Shown one piece after another: positions 1 to 8,934 of a stretch of DNA of 32,234 nucleotides (position 1 is its first letter; every line of letters starts with the position of its first letter). Under the pieces are notes generated by a model. The model was not told where the DNA came from. It saw only the letters and a program-made list of their open reading frames with translations, and did no database searches. The DNA comes from Collimonas sp. OK307 (lineage in GTDB: Bacteria; Pseudomonadota; Gammaproteobacteria; Burkholderiales; Burkholderiaceae_D), in assembly GCF_900113705.1 (NCBI RefSeq), contig NZ_FOQI01000028.1, positions 1 to 32,234 on the forward strand, in the 5' to 3' direction. The position numbers were made by a program, and so were the translations under genes.

Positions 1-252
1 AATAGCAACGTGACTTCGTTGTCGACGGGCTTGAGTTCAACCAATAGTAACGTCACTTCGTTGTCGACTGGCCTGAGCTCGACCAACAGTAACGTGACTT
101 CGCTGTCGACCGGCCTGAGTTCGACCAACAGCAATGTGACTTCATTGTCGACTTCGACTTCGACGGGTCTCAGTTCGACCAACAGCAATGTGACTTCGCT
201 GTCGACAGGCTTGAGCTCGACCAACAGCAACGTGACTTCGCTGTCGACCAGC
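1..252 (+). repeat. 42-bp tandem repeats encoding the adhesin stalk
   Basis: Units start at 1, 43, 85, 127, 181 and 223. Each encodes the 14 residues NSNVTSLSTGLSST. The fourth unit carries a 12-bp insertion adding STST, and the last unit diverges after NSNVTSLST. Copies differ mostly at third codon positions. The array probably continues upstream of the window edge. Confidence 0.9.
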
Positions 253-1713
253 GTTTCCAGTCTGCAGGGTTCGGGTGTTGCCAATTACTTCAAAGCCGAC
301 GGCGCAAAGGATGGCTCTGATGACGCAAAGGTGGCGGCAGGCACGCGCTCCGTAGCGATCGGTGCGAACGCGAACGCGACTGGCTTGAATTCGGTGGCGC
401 TGGGTGCAGGTTCAACCGATGGCGGATTCAATAGCGTAGTGTCGGTCGGTTCAGTGGGCGGCGAGCGGCGGATTATCAATGTAGCAGCCGGTACGCAGAA
501 CACCGACGCGGTCAATGTCAGCCAGCTGAACTCGCTGTCGACCTCCACCGCGGCCGGCCTCAATTCGTTATCGACCGGACTGGCATCGACTAACAGCAAC
601 GTCTCCTCGTTGTCGACCTCGACTTCGAGCGGCCTGAGCACGGCAAACAGCGGTATCAATTCGCTGTCGACCGGGCTTTCCACCGGCGTCTCGAACGTCG
701 GTTCACTGTCGACCGGCCTGTCTACGACAAACGGCAATGTGACGTCGCTGTCGACTTCGACATCGACCGGCATTTCTTCCTTGTCGACCGGCATCTCGTC
801 GTTGTCAACGGGCTTAAGCCAGGTGGTTTCGCTCTCAACAGGTTTGAATAGTGTCGCCAATGGGGCGACCTCGCTGTCGACATCGCTCAAGTCCCTGGTC
901 GATGCTTCCAAAAGCGCTACGGACTCCGGCGCTACTTTGGGAGGCACCACGATTGGTGGCGCTAATAGCAACGGCACGGTGCAGACCCGCGGCACCGCCG
1001 GTACCGCAGTCAACAATGTGGTGGCGGCGACTTGCGGCACCGTCAACGGCGTGGATGCCACCGGCTCTGGCCTGTGCGCGCAAGCGACCAAGGATGGCGC
1101 TACGGCGATCGGTTCGAACGCCCAGGCAACTGACACCAATACCACAGCGGTGGGCTTCCGTGCCTTGGCTTCCCAGGCCGGTTCGGTGGCGATTGGTTAC
1201 AACGCTCGAGCCACAGGTGATCCGACGGTAGCGATTGGTAACAACGCGCTGGCGTCAGGCAATGACGCAGTGGCGATGGGGGCAGGGGCACAGGCGACCG
1301 CGAACCGCTCGGTGGCATTGGGCGCCTATTCGGTGGCCGATCAGGATAATACGGTCTCGGTTGGTTCTGCCGGCAATGAGCGTCGTATTACCAATGTCGC
1401 TCCAGGCATCAATCCTACCGATGCGGTGAATGTGTCCCAGCTCAACAATGTGCAAAACCAGATTAGCGATGTCAAACGCGTCGCTTACTCAGGTATCGCC
1501 ATGGGCATGGCCTTGTCGGGAGCGGTGATGCCGCCTCTGGAGGCCGGTGAAAAAGGTGTCGGTGTCGGTATCGGTTCTTATCAGGGATATGGCGCACTGG
1601 CCTTGCAATTCAAGGCTATCAGCAAGACTGGCAATAGTGCCTGGGGCGCCGGTGTGAGCACAACCGGTAAAAACGCTGGCTTCAGCGTCGGTTACGGCTT
1701 CAAATGGAAATAA
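1..1713 (+). CDS. YadA-like trimeric autotransporter adhesin, C-terminal part (5' end outside window)
   Basis: The reading frame is open from base 1, so only the last 570 codons are present. This is a surface adhesin that trimerises and anchors in the outer membrane (type Vc secretion). The visible part begins with about five 14-residue stalk repeats (LSTGLSST plus NSNVTS). Next come a short head-like segment (SVAIGANANATG, about residues 114-138) and a first neck with the motif TDAVNVSQLN (about 165-175). A second Ser/Thr-rich stalk follows, then YadA-head repeats of the type AIGxNAxAxG (about 367-443), a second TDAVNVSQLN neck (about 465-475) and a 75-residue membrane anchor. The anchor has alternating Gly/aromatic strands and ends FSVGYGFKWK. 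Leu/Val recur at heptad positions of the repeats (L5, V12, L19), which fits a trimeric coiled coil. The family is certain; the ligand is unknown. An inverted repeat with a T-run follows 58 bp downstream. Confidence 0.93.
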   Translation, partial: NSNVTSLSTGLSSTNSNVTSLSTGLSSTNSNVTSLSTGLSSTNSNVTSLSTSTSTGLSSTNSNVTSLSTGLSSTNSNVTSLSTSVSSLQGSGVANYFKADGAKDGSDDAKVAAGTRSVAIGANANATGLNSVALGAGSTDGGFNSVVSVGSVGGERRIINVAAGTQNTDAVNVSQLNSLSTSTAAGLNSLSTGLASTNSNVSSLSTSTSSGLSTANSGINSLSTGLSTGVSNVGSLSTGLSTTNGNVTSLSTSTSTGISSLSTGISSLSTGLSQVVSLSTGLNSVANGATSLSTSLKSLVDASKSATDSGATLGGTTIGGANSNGTVQTRGTAGTAVNNVVAATCGTVNGVDATGSGLCAQATKDGATAIGSNAQATDTNTTAVGFRALASQAGSVAIGYNARATGDPTVAIGNNALASGNDAVAMGAGAQATANRSVALGAYSVADQDNTVSVGSAGNERRITNVAPGINPTDAVNVSQLNNVQNQISDVKRVAYSGIAMGMALSGAVMPPLEAGEKGVGVGIGSYQGYGALALQFKAISKTGNSAWGAGVSTTGKNAGFSVGYGFKWK

Positions 1714-1770
1714 GCAGTTTGCCCAGCGGTCAGGAGCGTAGCTCTTGACCGGATGGCAAAGTGACATGCA

Positions 1771-1807
1771 AACGCAACGGCTTCGAAAGAACGCCGTTGC
1801 GTTTTTT
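1771..1807 (+). terminator. Rho-independent terminator of the adhesin gene
   Basis: An 11-bp perfect stem (AACGCAACGGC at 1771-1781 with GCCGTTGCGTT at 1793-1803) encloses an 11-nt loop. It runs directly into a stretch of six T on the plus strand. It lies 58 bp after the adhesin stop codon. Confidence 0.85.
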
Positions 1808-1828
1808 CTTGAGCATGTCCACAGCAAT

Positions 1829-1865
1829 AAAAAAAGCCCGCGTTGCATTTGCAACGCGGGCTTTT
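1829..1865 (-). terminator. Terminator of metNIQ, possibly bidirectional
   Basis: A perfect inverted repeat (GCCCGCGTTGC at 1836-1846 with GCAACGCGGGC at 1851-1861, loop ATTT) is flanked by A's on the left and T's on the right. Read on the minus strand it ends in seven U's just past metQ. On the plus strand it has only four U's, so it could back up the adhesin terminator. Confidence 0.85.
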
Positions 1866-1882
1866 ACATCTGAATTGCCAAA

Positions 1883-2692
1883 TTACCAGGCCGGGATCAC
1901 AGAACTCTTGAACTGAGTCACGACATACTGTTTGACTTCCGGGCTATGGTAAGCCTTGATCAGCTTGGCTACCCAAGGCTTGTCCTTGTCTGCAGTGCGA
2001 ATCGCGATGACGTTGGCATAAGGGCCTTTTGCGGATTCGATAGCGATACCGTCCTTGGTCGGATCGAGGCCGGCGGACTCAGCATAATTGCCGTTGATTG
2101 CGGCCGCATCCAGATCATCCAGCGAGCGTGGCAATTGAGCGGCGTCGATTTCCACGATCTTCAGTTTCTTAGGATTGTCGGCGATATCCAGCGGCGTTGC
2201 TTTCAAGCCGGCATCGGCTTTTAATTTCAATAAGCCTTGCGCCTGCAGCAACAGCAATGCACGGCCACCGTTAGTCGGATCGTTAGGGATGCCGACGCGA
2301 GCGCCATTTTTCAGATCCTTGAGGGATTTGATTTTTTTCGAGTACACGCCCATCGGAAAGGTGATGGTGTAGGCGACATTCGTCAGTTTGTAACCACGAT
2401 CCTTGATTTGCGCTTCCAGATACGGCAGATGCTGATAGCTGTTGGCATCCAGGTCACCGGCCGCCAGGGCTGCATTGGGTTGCACATAGTCGCTGAATTC
2501 GACGATCTGGATATTCAAGCCATCCTTGGCCGCGATTTTTTTGACGACTTCCAGGATCTGCGCATGCGGACCACCGGTGGCGCCGATCTTGATCGGTTTG
2601 TCCTGCGCGAAGGTAGCGCTGACAGGAGCTGCGCTGAGGCCGGCGAGAAGGCCGAGGCCAGCAAATAATTGCACTAATTGACGACGATTCAT
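1883..2692 (-). CDS. metQ: MetQ-type methionine ABC transporter substrate-binding protein
   Basis: Periplasmic binding protein of the NlpA/MetQ family, 269 residues, expected to deliver methionine to MetNI. The start is the ATG at 2692 (MNRRQLVQLF), because AGGAAG lies 5 nt upstream; a longer in-frame start at 2728 lacks this. The N-terminus is a cleavable signal peptide with a hydrophobic core (LFAGLGLLAGLSAAPVSA) and an AxA-like site before QDKPIKIGATGGPHA. There is no lipobox cysteine, unlike E. coli MetQ, so the protein is predicted to be soluble in the periplasm. Family landmarks include the GATGGPHAQIL start and the NGARVGIPNDPTNGGRALLLL block. It is the last gene of metN-metI-metQ, 60 bp after metI. 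Ligand specificity (methionine isomers) is inferred from family and operon. Confidence 0.92.
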   Translation of the reverse strand: MNRRQLVQLFAGLGLLAGLSAAPVSATFAQDKPIKIGATGGPHAQILEVVKKIAAKDGLNIQIVEFSDYVQPNAALAAGDLDANSYQHLPYLEAQIKDRGYKLTNVAYTITFPMGVYSKKIKSLKDLKNGARVGIPNDPTNGGRALLLLQAQGLLKLKADAGLKATPLDIADNPKKLKIVEIDAAQLPRSLDDLDAAAINGNYAESAGLDPTKDGIAIESAKGPYANVIAIRTADKDKPWVAKLIKAYHSPEVKQYVVTQFKSSVIPAW

Positions 2693-2752
2693 TTTCTTCC
2701 TTTCAAAAATCATGACGATCCTGTGCAACGAGGCTGCGCAGGATTCAAAAAA

Positions 2753-3406
2753 TCAGCGATGACTGAGGCGACGCACCAGGATGTCGCCCAGAGTTTGAAC
2801 CAGTTGCACGAAGACGATCAAGATCACTACCACCAGCAGCATCACCTCCGGCAGGAAACGCTGGTAACCGTAGCGTATCCCCAGGTCACCCAGGCCGCCG
2901 CCGCCGATGGCGCCAGCCATCGCAGAATAACCCACCAGGCTGACGAACGTAATCGTCAGGCCGGCAACGATGCCGGCGAAAGCTTCCGGCACCAGCACCT
3001 TGTAGACGATTTGCCAGGTAGTAGCGCCCATTGCTTGCGCCGCTTCGATCAAGCCACGGTCGACTTCGCGCAATGCGGTTTCCACCAGGCGCGCGATGAA
3101 TGGCGCGGAGGCAATCGTCAGAGGCACTATGGCTGCCGCGGTGCCGATCGAGGTACCGACGAAAAAGCGCGTGAAAGGGATTACCGCTACCAGCAGGATA
3201 ATGAACGGTGTGGAGCGCACCGCGTTGACGATCAAGCCGGCGATCCGGTTGAATAGAGGATGCGGCAAGACGCCGTCACGGCCGGTCAGGTGCAAAGCAA
3301 TCCCCAGCGGCACGCCCAGCAGGGCGCCGAGAATGCCGGAGATGCCAACCATCATCAAGGTTTCTCCGAATGACGACAAAAACAGATCGAGCATTTCAGA
3401 TGACAT
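2753..3406 (-). CDS. metI: Methionine ABC transporter permease MetI
   Basis: Inner-membrane permease subunit of the MetNIQ importer, 217 residues, the usual MetI length. It has about five hydrophobic segments, for example [21 protein letters not shown] near residues 17-37 and [19 protein letters not shown] near the C-terminus. The [26 protein letters not shown] block (about residues 121-147) is the cytoplasmic EAA loop that docks onto the ATPase. The start at 3406 overlaps the end of metN by 11 bp, and GAGGAA lies about 8 nt upstream, suggesting translational coupling. The protein ends VRRLSHR. Recognition as a methionine permease rests on family resemblance plus its neighbours metN and metQ. 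Confidence 0.95.
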   Translation of the reverse strand: MSSEMLDLFLSSFGETLMMVGISGILGALLGVPLGIALHLTGRDGVLPHPLFNRIAGLIVNAVRSTPFIILLVAVIPFTRFFVGTSIGTAAAIVPLTIASAPFIARLVETALREVDRGLIEAAQAMGATTWQIVYKVLVPEAFAGIVAGLTITFVSLVGYSAMAGAIGGGGLGDLGIRYGYQRFLPEVMLLVVVILIVFVQLVQTLGDILVRRLSHR

Positions 3407-4445
3407 GATTCAATTCCTCTACAGTGACGCCTTGCTCGGTTAAATAAGCCATGGCGGCGCTAATGTTTTCGCTGGTGCCGTTGGCCAGAATCGCCAGGGA
3501 GCCAAAAGCCTGTCCTTGTATTTCATCGATCTGGCCGTGCAGGATATTGAAATCCAGATCGAATTTACGGACAGCTTCCGACAGCAAAGGTTGATCTACG
3601 CCAGATCCGGTAAACGCAAAACGGAACAGGTGATCGGTGCCACTGCCCGCATCGCTTTGCGCCAGTCGTGCGCGCAGGCGCTGCAGTACACCTTGCGGCA
3701 ATTCCTGGGCAATCACATCGCCAATCAAGGCCCGCGTTACTTCATGCTTAGGTGAGCGGAACAGGTCTAGCACTTCACCGTGTTCAATCACTTCGCCAGC
3801 TTCCATGACCGCCATGCGGTCGCAAATCATCTTGATGACTTCCATCTGATGGGTAATCAAGACAATTGTCAGGCCCAGCTCGCGATTGATCTTGCGCAGC
3901 AATTCCAGGATGGAGCGGGTGGTTTCCGGATCGAGCGCGGAGGTGGCTTCGTCGGACAGCAAGACCTTCGGCTCATTGGCCAACGCCCGGGCGATACCGA
4001 CGCGCTGTTTCTGGCCGCCGCTGATTTGCGCCGGATAGCTATCCTTGAGTGCTGTCAGGCCAACCAGCTCCAGCAGCGGTGTGACCTTTTTCTCGATATC
4101 GATTTTAGACATGCCAGCCAGTTCTAGCGGCAGCGCGATATTGTCGTATACGGTGCGCGACGACAGCAAATTGAAATGCTGGAAAATCATGCCGATTTCA
4201 CGTCGCGCGGTGCGCAACTGGTCTGCGCTCAGCGCAGTCAGGTCTTTGCCATCGACGACAATGTTTCCGGAAGTAGGGCGGTTCAGCAGGTTAAGGCAAC
4301 GCACCAACGTGCTTTTGCCGGCTCCGCTGCGACCGATGATGCCGAAGATCTCGCCCTTGCGTATCGTCAGATTAACGTTACGAACCGCATCGACCGGACC
4401 GCGTGCGCCGTTGAAGCGCTGGGTGACTGCTTTGATTTCTATCAT
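3396..4445 (-). CDS. metN: Methionine ABC transporter ATP-binding protein MetN
   Basis: ATPase subunit of the methionine importer, 349 residues from the ATG at 4445. Visible motifs are Walker A GRSGAGKS (residues 38-45), the signature ISGGQKQR (about 145), Walker [13 protein letters not shown] and the switch histidine in VLITHQ. The last 80 or so residues ([15 protein letters not shown] onward) form the NIL domain, which in characterised MetN proteins binds methionine and inhibits uptake. The start is uncertain. 4445 gives the canonical MIEIKAV N-terminus but has no clear ribosome-binding site. In-frame ATGs at 4475 and 4481 would add 10-12 residues, and the latter has GGCGAG about 8 nt upstream. 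It is the first gene of the operon and overlaps metI by 11 bp. Confidence 0.94.
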   Translation of the reverse strand: MIEIKAVTQRFNGARGPVDAVRNVNLTIRKGEIFGIIGRSGAGKSTLVRCLNLLNRPTSGNIVVDGKDLTALSADQLRTARREIGMIFQHFNLLSSRTVYDNIALPLELAGMSKIDIEKKVTPLLELVGLTALKDSYPAQISGGQKQRVGIARALANEPKVLLSDEATSALDPETTRSILELLRKINRELGLTIVLITHQMEVIKMICDRMAVMEAGEVIEHGEVLDLFRSPKHEVTRALIGDVIAQELPQGVLQRLRARLAQSDAGSGTDHLFRFAFTGSGVDQPLLSEAVRKFDLDFNILHGQIDEIQGQAFGSLAILANGTSENISAAMAYLTEQGVTVEELNHVI

Positions 4446-4513
4446 TTCAGAATGAAAAAAGGCAGCTGATTGCATAAACATCAACAATCTCGCCGCCGTT
4501 ATGGTTTTTATTT

Positions 4514-4535
4514 AATAAGTGCTTATTTTATAAGC
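4514..4535. promoter_or_regulatory. Overlapping inverted repeats upstream of metNIQ, candidate operator
   Basis: Three alternating half-sites form two overlapping palindromes: AATAAG-TG-CTTATT (4514-4527) and GCTTAT-TTT-ATAAGC (4521-4535). They sit in AT-rich DNA 69-90 bp before the 4445 start, where a promoter is expected. No convincing -35/-10 pair with standard spacing was found, and the binding protein is unknown. Confidence 0.4.
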
Positions 4536-4616
4536 GTTTGCAAAGCATGGGAAGGAACATTTAGGTATGGCGTTATTACCATCGTGTCTATACAAATACA
4601 AACACCACAAGCGCAG

Positions 4617-4672
4617 TTAAATGGGGGCAGAGTAGCTCGCCGCGCTACGGCGGCTTACAAACTCTGTCCCTT
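4617..4672. repeat. REP-like hairpin with GGGGCAGAGT / ACTCTGTCCC arms
   Basis: Outer arms at 4623-4632 and 4661-4670 enclose an inner hairpin (GCCG/CGGC near 4639-4653). The left end, TTAAATGGGGGCAGAGTAG (4617-4635), matches 16 of 19 bases of the palindrome at 19445-19463, so the two look like members of one dispersed family. It is intergenic, between the groEL 3' end and the metNIQ control region. Confidence 0.6.
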
Positions 4673-4691
4673 GTTGACTACGCCCCAAAAG

Positions 4692-4728
4692 AAAAAGCCT
4701 GCGACGGATAACCATCGCAGGCTTCTTC
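4692..4728 (-). terminator. groEL terminator
   Basis: On the minus strand AAGCCTGCGATGG pairs with CCGTCGCAGGCTT (one G-U wobble) around the loop TTAT and is followed by a U-rich run. It lies about 55 bp beyond the groEL stop codon. Confidence 0.85.
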
Positions 4729-4781
4729 AAAGCATAACAACCGATGCTTTCTCAGGGCCAGAATACTCCGGCCCTTCAAAA

Positions 4782-6503
<1,722 letters not shown>

Positions 6504-6532
6504 TCAATCAGATAATCCCGGTTTATCCGAAA

Positions 6533-6826
6533 TTACTTGCCTTCAACTACGGCAAACAGGTCTTCTTCACGCATTACCAGCAGTTCTTCGCCGTCGATCT
6601 TGACAGTTTGACCGGAATATTTGCCGAACAAAACGCGATCGCCAACCTTGACTGCCAACGGACGGACTTTGCCGTCGTCCAGAATCTTGCCGTTACCGAC
6701 GGCCAGGACTTCACCTTGATCCGGTTTTTCAGCAGCAGCTTCTGGCAGCACGATACCCGATGCAGTTTTAGTTTCTTGGTCGAGACGCTTGACGATAACG
6801 CGATCGTGCAAAGGACGAAGATTCAT
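6533..6826 (-). CDS. groES: 10-kDa co-chaperonin GroES
   Basis: Lid subunit of the chaperonin, 97 residues, forming a heptamer that caps GroEL. The ATG at 6826 is chosen over one 21 bp upstream because it gives the conserved [15 protein letters not shown] and has AAGGAGT 7 nt upstream. The mobile loop that contacts GroEL is [18 protein letters not shown] (about residues 17-34). The dome and core segments [15 protein letters not shown] and [34 protein letters not shown] are complete. It is the first gene of the operon, with a leader of about 140 nt carrying the CIRCE element. Confidence 0.99.
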   Translation of the reverse strand: MNLRPLHDRVIVKRLDQETKTASGIVLPEAAAEKPDQGEVLAVGNGKILDDGKVRPLAVKVGDRVLFGKYSGQTVKIDGEELLVMREEDLFAVVEGK

Positions 6827-6947
6827 ATGTGACTCCTTAAGATTCAACAGGTTATTTGTATTTGCAGCAACATCGCAGCAAAGGGAACTGACCGCTCTGC
6901 TTTGCTATATATAGATGCGCCGCACAGTGACTAGGTCGGGGAGATTG

Positions 6948-6974
6948 TTAGCACTCTCTCCTAACGAGTGCTAA
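6948..6974 (-). promoter_or_regulatory. CIRCE operator (HrcA-binding site)
   Basis: A perfect TTAGCACTC-N9-GAGTGCTAA inverted repeat, the textbook CIRCE element bound by the HrcA repressor. It lies immediately downstream of the predicted -10 hexamer and covers the likely transcription start, so bound HrcA would block groESL transcription. hrcA itself is not in this window. Confidence 0.97.
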
Positions 6975-7003
6975 GTATAGGGACGCTCTGTCGATTTTTC
7001 AAG
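6974..7003 (-). promoter_or_regulatory. groESL promoter (sigma-70 type, possible sigma-32 overlap)
   Basis: On the minus strand TTGAAA (-35, 6997-7002) is separated by exactly 17 bp from TATACT (-10, 6974-6979), so transcription would start inside CIRCE. The -35 region also reads CTTGAAA, the sigma-32 -35 consensus, and CCCTATAC 14 bp later partly matches the sigma-32 -10 consensus CCCCATnT. Dual control is an inference. Confidence 0.75.
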
Positions 7004-7426
7004 CCCGCATTCGGATTCGCCGGTGAAATATCCATTTCTTTGTAGTCTGTCGAATACACGGTCGAGTCAGGTGAAAGTGGTATGGGGGTTACTAAACAGA
7101 GACAAAGCGCGCTATTATTGCTGCGCAGAAATCTGGCAAGATATCCGATAAAGATCGAAAGTAGCATTTTGGCAATATTTCAGGCATATTCCCTGCGTCT
7201 CGGCCTGATTGCATTCCATCCCGTGTTTTAGTCGATTGATCCCCGCGATTCTGCAGATTGTCGCAATCACATACTCAGTGGCAATGGTCCTCTTTATAGT
7301 GTCGATACACACTGTAAATTGGAGAGTTGCAGCAAATATTCTGAGACAACGCATTACCTCGTAAAAAGCATAAAACAACTAAAAACCCCAATTTGGGAGC
7401 CCTCAAAAAATTAAGTAAGGGAAAAA
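7004..7426. other. Intergenic region between groES and the efflux operon
   Basis: About 420 bp with no credible gene; the small open frames here lack ribosome-binding sites and family features. It holds a perfect inverted repeat GATTG-TCG-CAATC (7256-7268) and a GTGT-CGAT-ACAC element (7301-7310 region) next to a possible -10 TATAGT (7295-7300) with a poor -35. These could control the divergently placed efflux operon. No regulator gene lies beside it. Confidence 0.5.
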
Positions 7427-8911
7427 ATGCGTTTATACAAGATGCTCGGCAGCGTACCCCTGCTGTCCGTGATCGCCGGCTGTGTTGTCGGGCCTACCTA
7501 CCAGGTACCCGCGCCAGCCACATCATCACAGGCAGTGCTGCCAAAGTTTCAAGCCACTCTGCCGCAACCGGCTGCGGCAGGTACAGCTAGCGGTACAACC
7601 GATCTGACACGCTGGTGGTCGCAATTCGACGATCCGCTGATGGGCGAGCTGGTTGCCACCGCGGAGGCAAACAATCCAGGCGTGGCGCAGGCACTGGCGC
7701 GTATTGCGCAGGCGCGCGCCACTGCGGTTTCGTCCGGCAGCGCGTTATATCCTTCGCTGGCAGCCAATGCCAGTAGCATCCGCAGCCGGACTCTCTCCGG
7801 CGGCACCGGCGACACAGCCTTCATCTCCACCAGCAGCAGCGCCACCTTCGACGCCAGCTGGGAGCTGGACCTGTTCGGCGGCAAACGCAAAGCTGCCGAT
7901 GCCGCCAATGCGCGCGTATCCGCCCGCAATGCGGATTGGTATGGCGCCCGGGTGTCGCTGGCGGCTGAAGTCGGCAGCACGCTGGTCAACTACCGCGCTT
8001 GCGTCGCGACTACAGAGATGCTGGCGCAAGATTTGAAATCGCGTGAACAAACCGGACAACTCACTGCACTCAAGGTCAAGGCAGGCTTTACTGCGCCTGC
8101 CGACGGCGCCTTGATTAACGGGTCGACCGCCGATGCGCGGCAAAAGCTGATCGTGCAGCGCTCCGAATGTGATCTGGATGTCAAGGCGCTGGTGGCGCTG
8201 ACAGATATTCCTGAACCGGTATTGCGCACCAAGCTCGCACTTAACCAGCACTTGCCGCAACCACACGACATCACAGTCGACAGCGTGCCCGCGCAAGCTT
8301 TGTCGCAACGGCCCGATATCGCGGTGGCTGAGCGGGAACTGGCGGCGGCCGGCGCAGAGATCAACGTCGCCCAGGCGAATCGGTATCCGAGTATTTCGCT
8401 GCTGGGCAGCATCGGTGTCGGCGGCTTGCGGTTTGATGGCCAAAGCGGGCATTCCAATACCTGGTCGTTCGGCCCTACGCTCAACTTGCCTTTGTTTGAT
8501 GCCGGCCGCCGCAAGGCTGAAGTCGACCTGGCCCGCGCCCGCTACGATGAGGCTTATGCAGGCTACCAACTACAAGTCCGGACTGCTGTGCGAGAAATCG
8601 AAGAAGCATTGGTGCGGCTGGATGCGGCGGCGCGGCGTGAAAACGATGCGGCGCTGGCGGCGCAGGAATATGAGCGTTACTACCACGCCAACGACGATAA
8701 ATTCAAAGCCGGGAGCGGCAGCCTGTTTGAACTGGAAGACGCACGCCGTACTTTCCTGGCAGCACAGCAAACTCAAATCAGCGTACAACGCGAACACGTA
8801 ACCGCCTGGATCGCACTATATAAAGCCCTGGGCGGCGGCTGGCGCAACGACAAGGAGCAGGCAGCCATACCGGCATCGCCTGCTACTGCGCCAAACACCG
8901 ATCGTTCTTAA
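7427..8911 (+). CDS. RND efflux outer-membrane lipoprotein (OprM/NodT family)
   Basis: Outer-membrane exit duct of a tripartite pump, 494 residues. It forms TolC-like trimers. The N-terminus is a lipoprotein signal peptide with lipobox VIAGC (Cys about residue 19), followed by VVGPTYQVP, typical of OprM/NodT proteins. Two outer-membrane efflux repeats follow. The first contains TRWWSQFDDPLMGELVATAEANNPGVAQALARIAQARA, and the second contains LSQRPDIAVAERELAAAGAEINVAQANRYPSISLLGSIG. The start at 7427 has TAAGGG about 7 nt upstream. It is the first gene of a three-gene operon, 23 bp before the adaptor gene; placing this gene first is less common than adaptor-pump-duct. The exported substrate cannot be told from sequence. 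Confidence 0.94.
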   Translation: MRLYKMLGSVPLLSVIAGCVVGPTYQVPAPATSSQAVLPKFQATLPQPAAAGTASGTTDLTRWWSQFDDPLMGELVATAEANNPGVAQALARIAQARATAVSSGSALYPSLAANASSIRSRTLSGGTGDTAFISTSSSATFDASWELDLFGGKRKAADAANARVSARNADWYGARVSLAAEVGSTLVNYRACVATTEMLAQDLKSREQTGQLTALKVKAGFTAPADGALINGSTADARQKLIVQRSECDLDVKALVALTDIPEPVLRTKLALNQHLPQPHDITVDSVPAQALSQRPDIAVAERELAAAGAEINVAQANRYPSISLLGSIGVGGLRFDGQSGHSNTWSFGPTLNLPLFDAGRRKAEVDLARARYDEAYAGYQLQVRTAVREIEEALVRLDAAARRENDAALAAQEYERYYHANDDKFKAGSGSLFELEDARRTFLAAQQTQISVQREHVTAWIALYKALGGGWRNDKEQAAIPASPATAPNTDRS

Positions 8912-8934
8912 CAATACAAGTAAAGAATACTGTC

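Noticed and set aside
285-1145. 286-codon minus-strand frame antisense to the adhesin
   Set aside because: Its composition (V, P, E, D-rich, repetitive) simply mirrors the Ser/Thr/Gly repeats on the plus strand, and no ribosome-binding site or domain is seen.
7115-7378. 87-codon minus-strand frame upstream of groES
   Set aside because: It covers the presumed efflux promoter region, lacks a ribosome-binding site and resembles no family.
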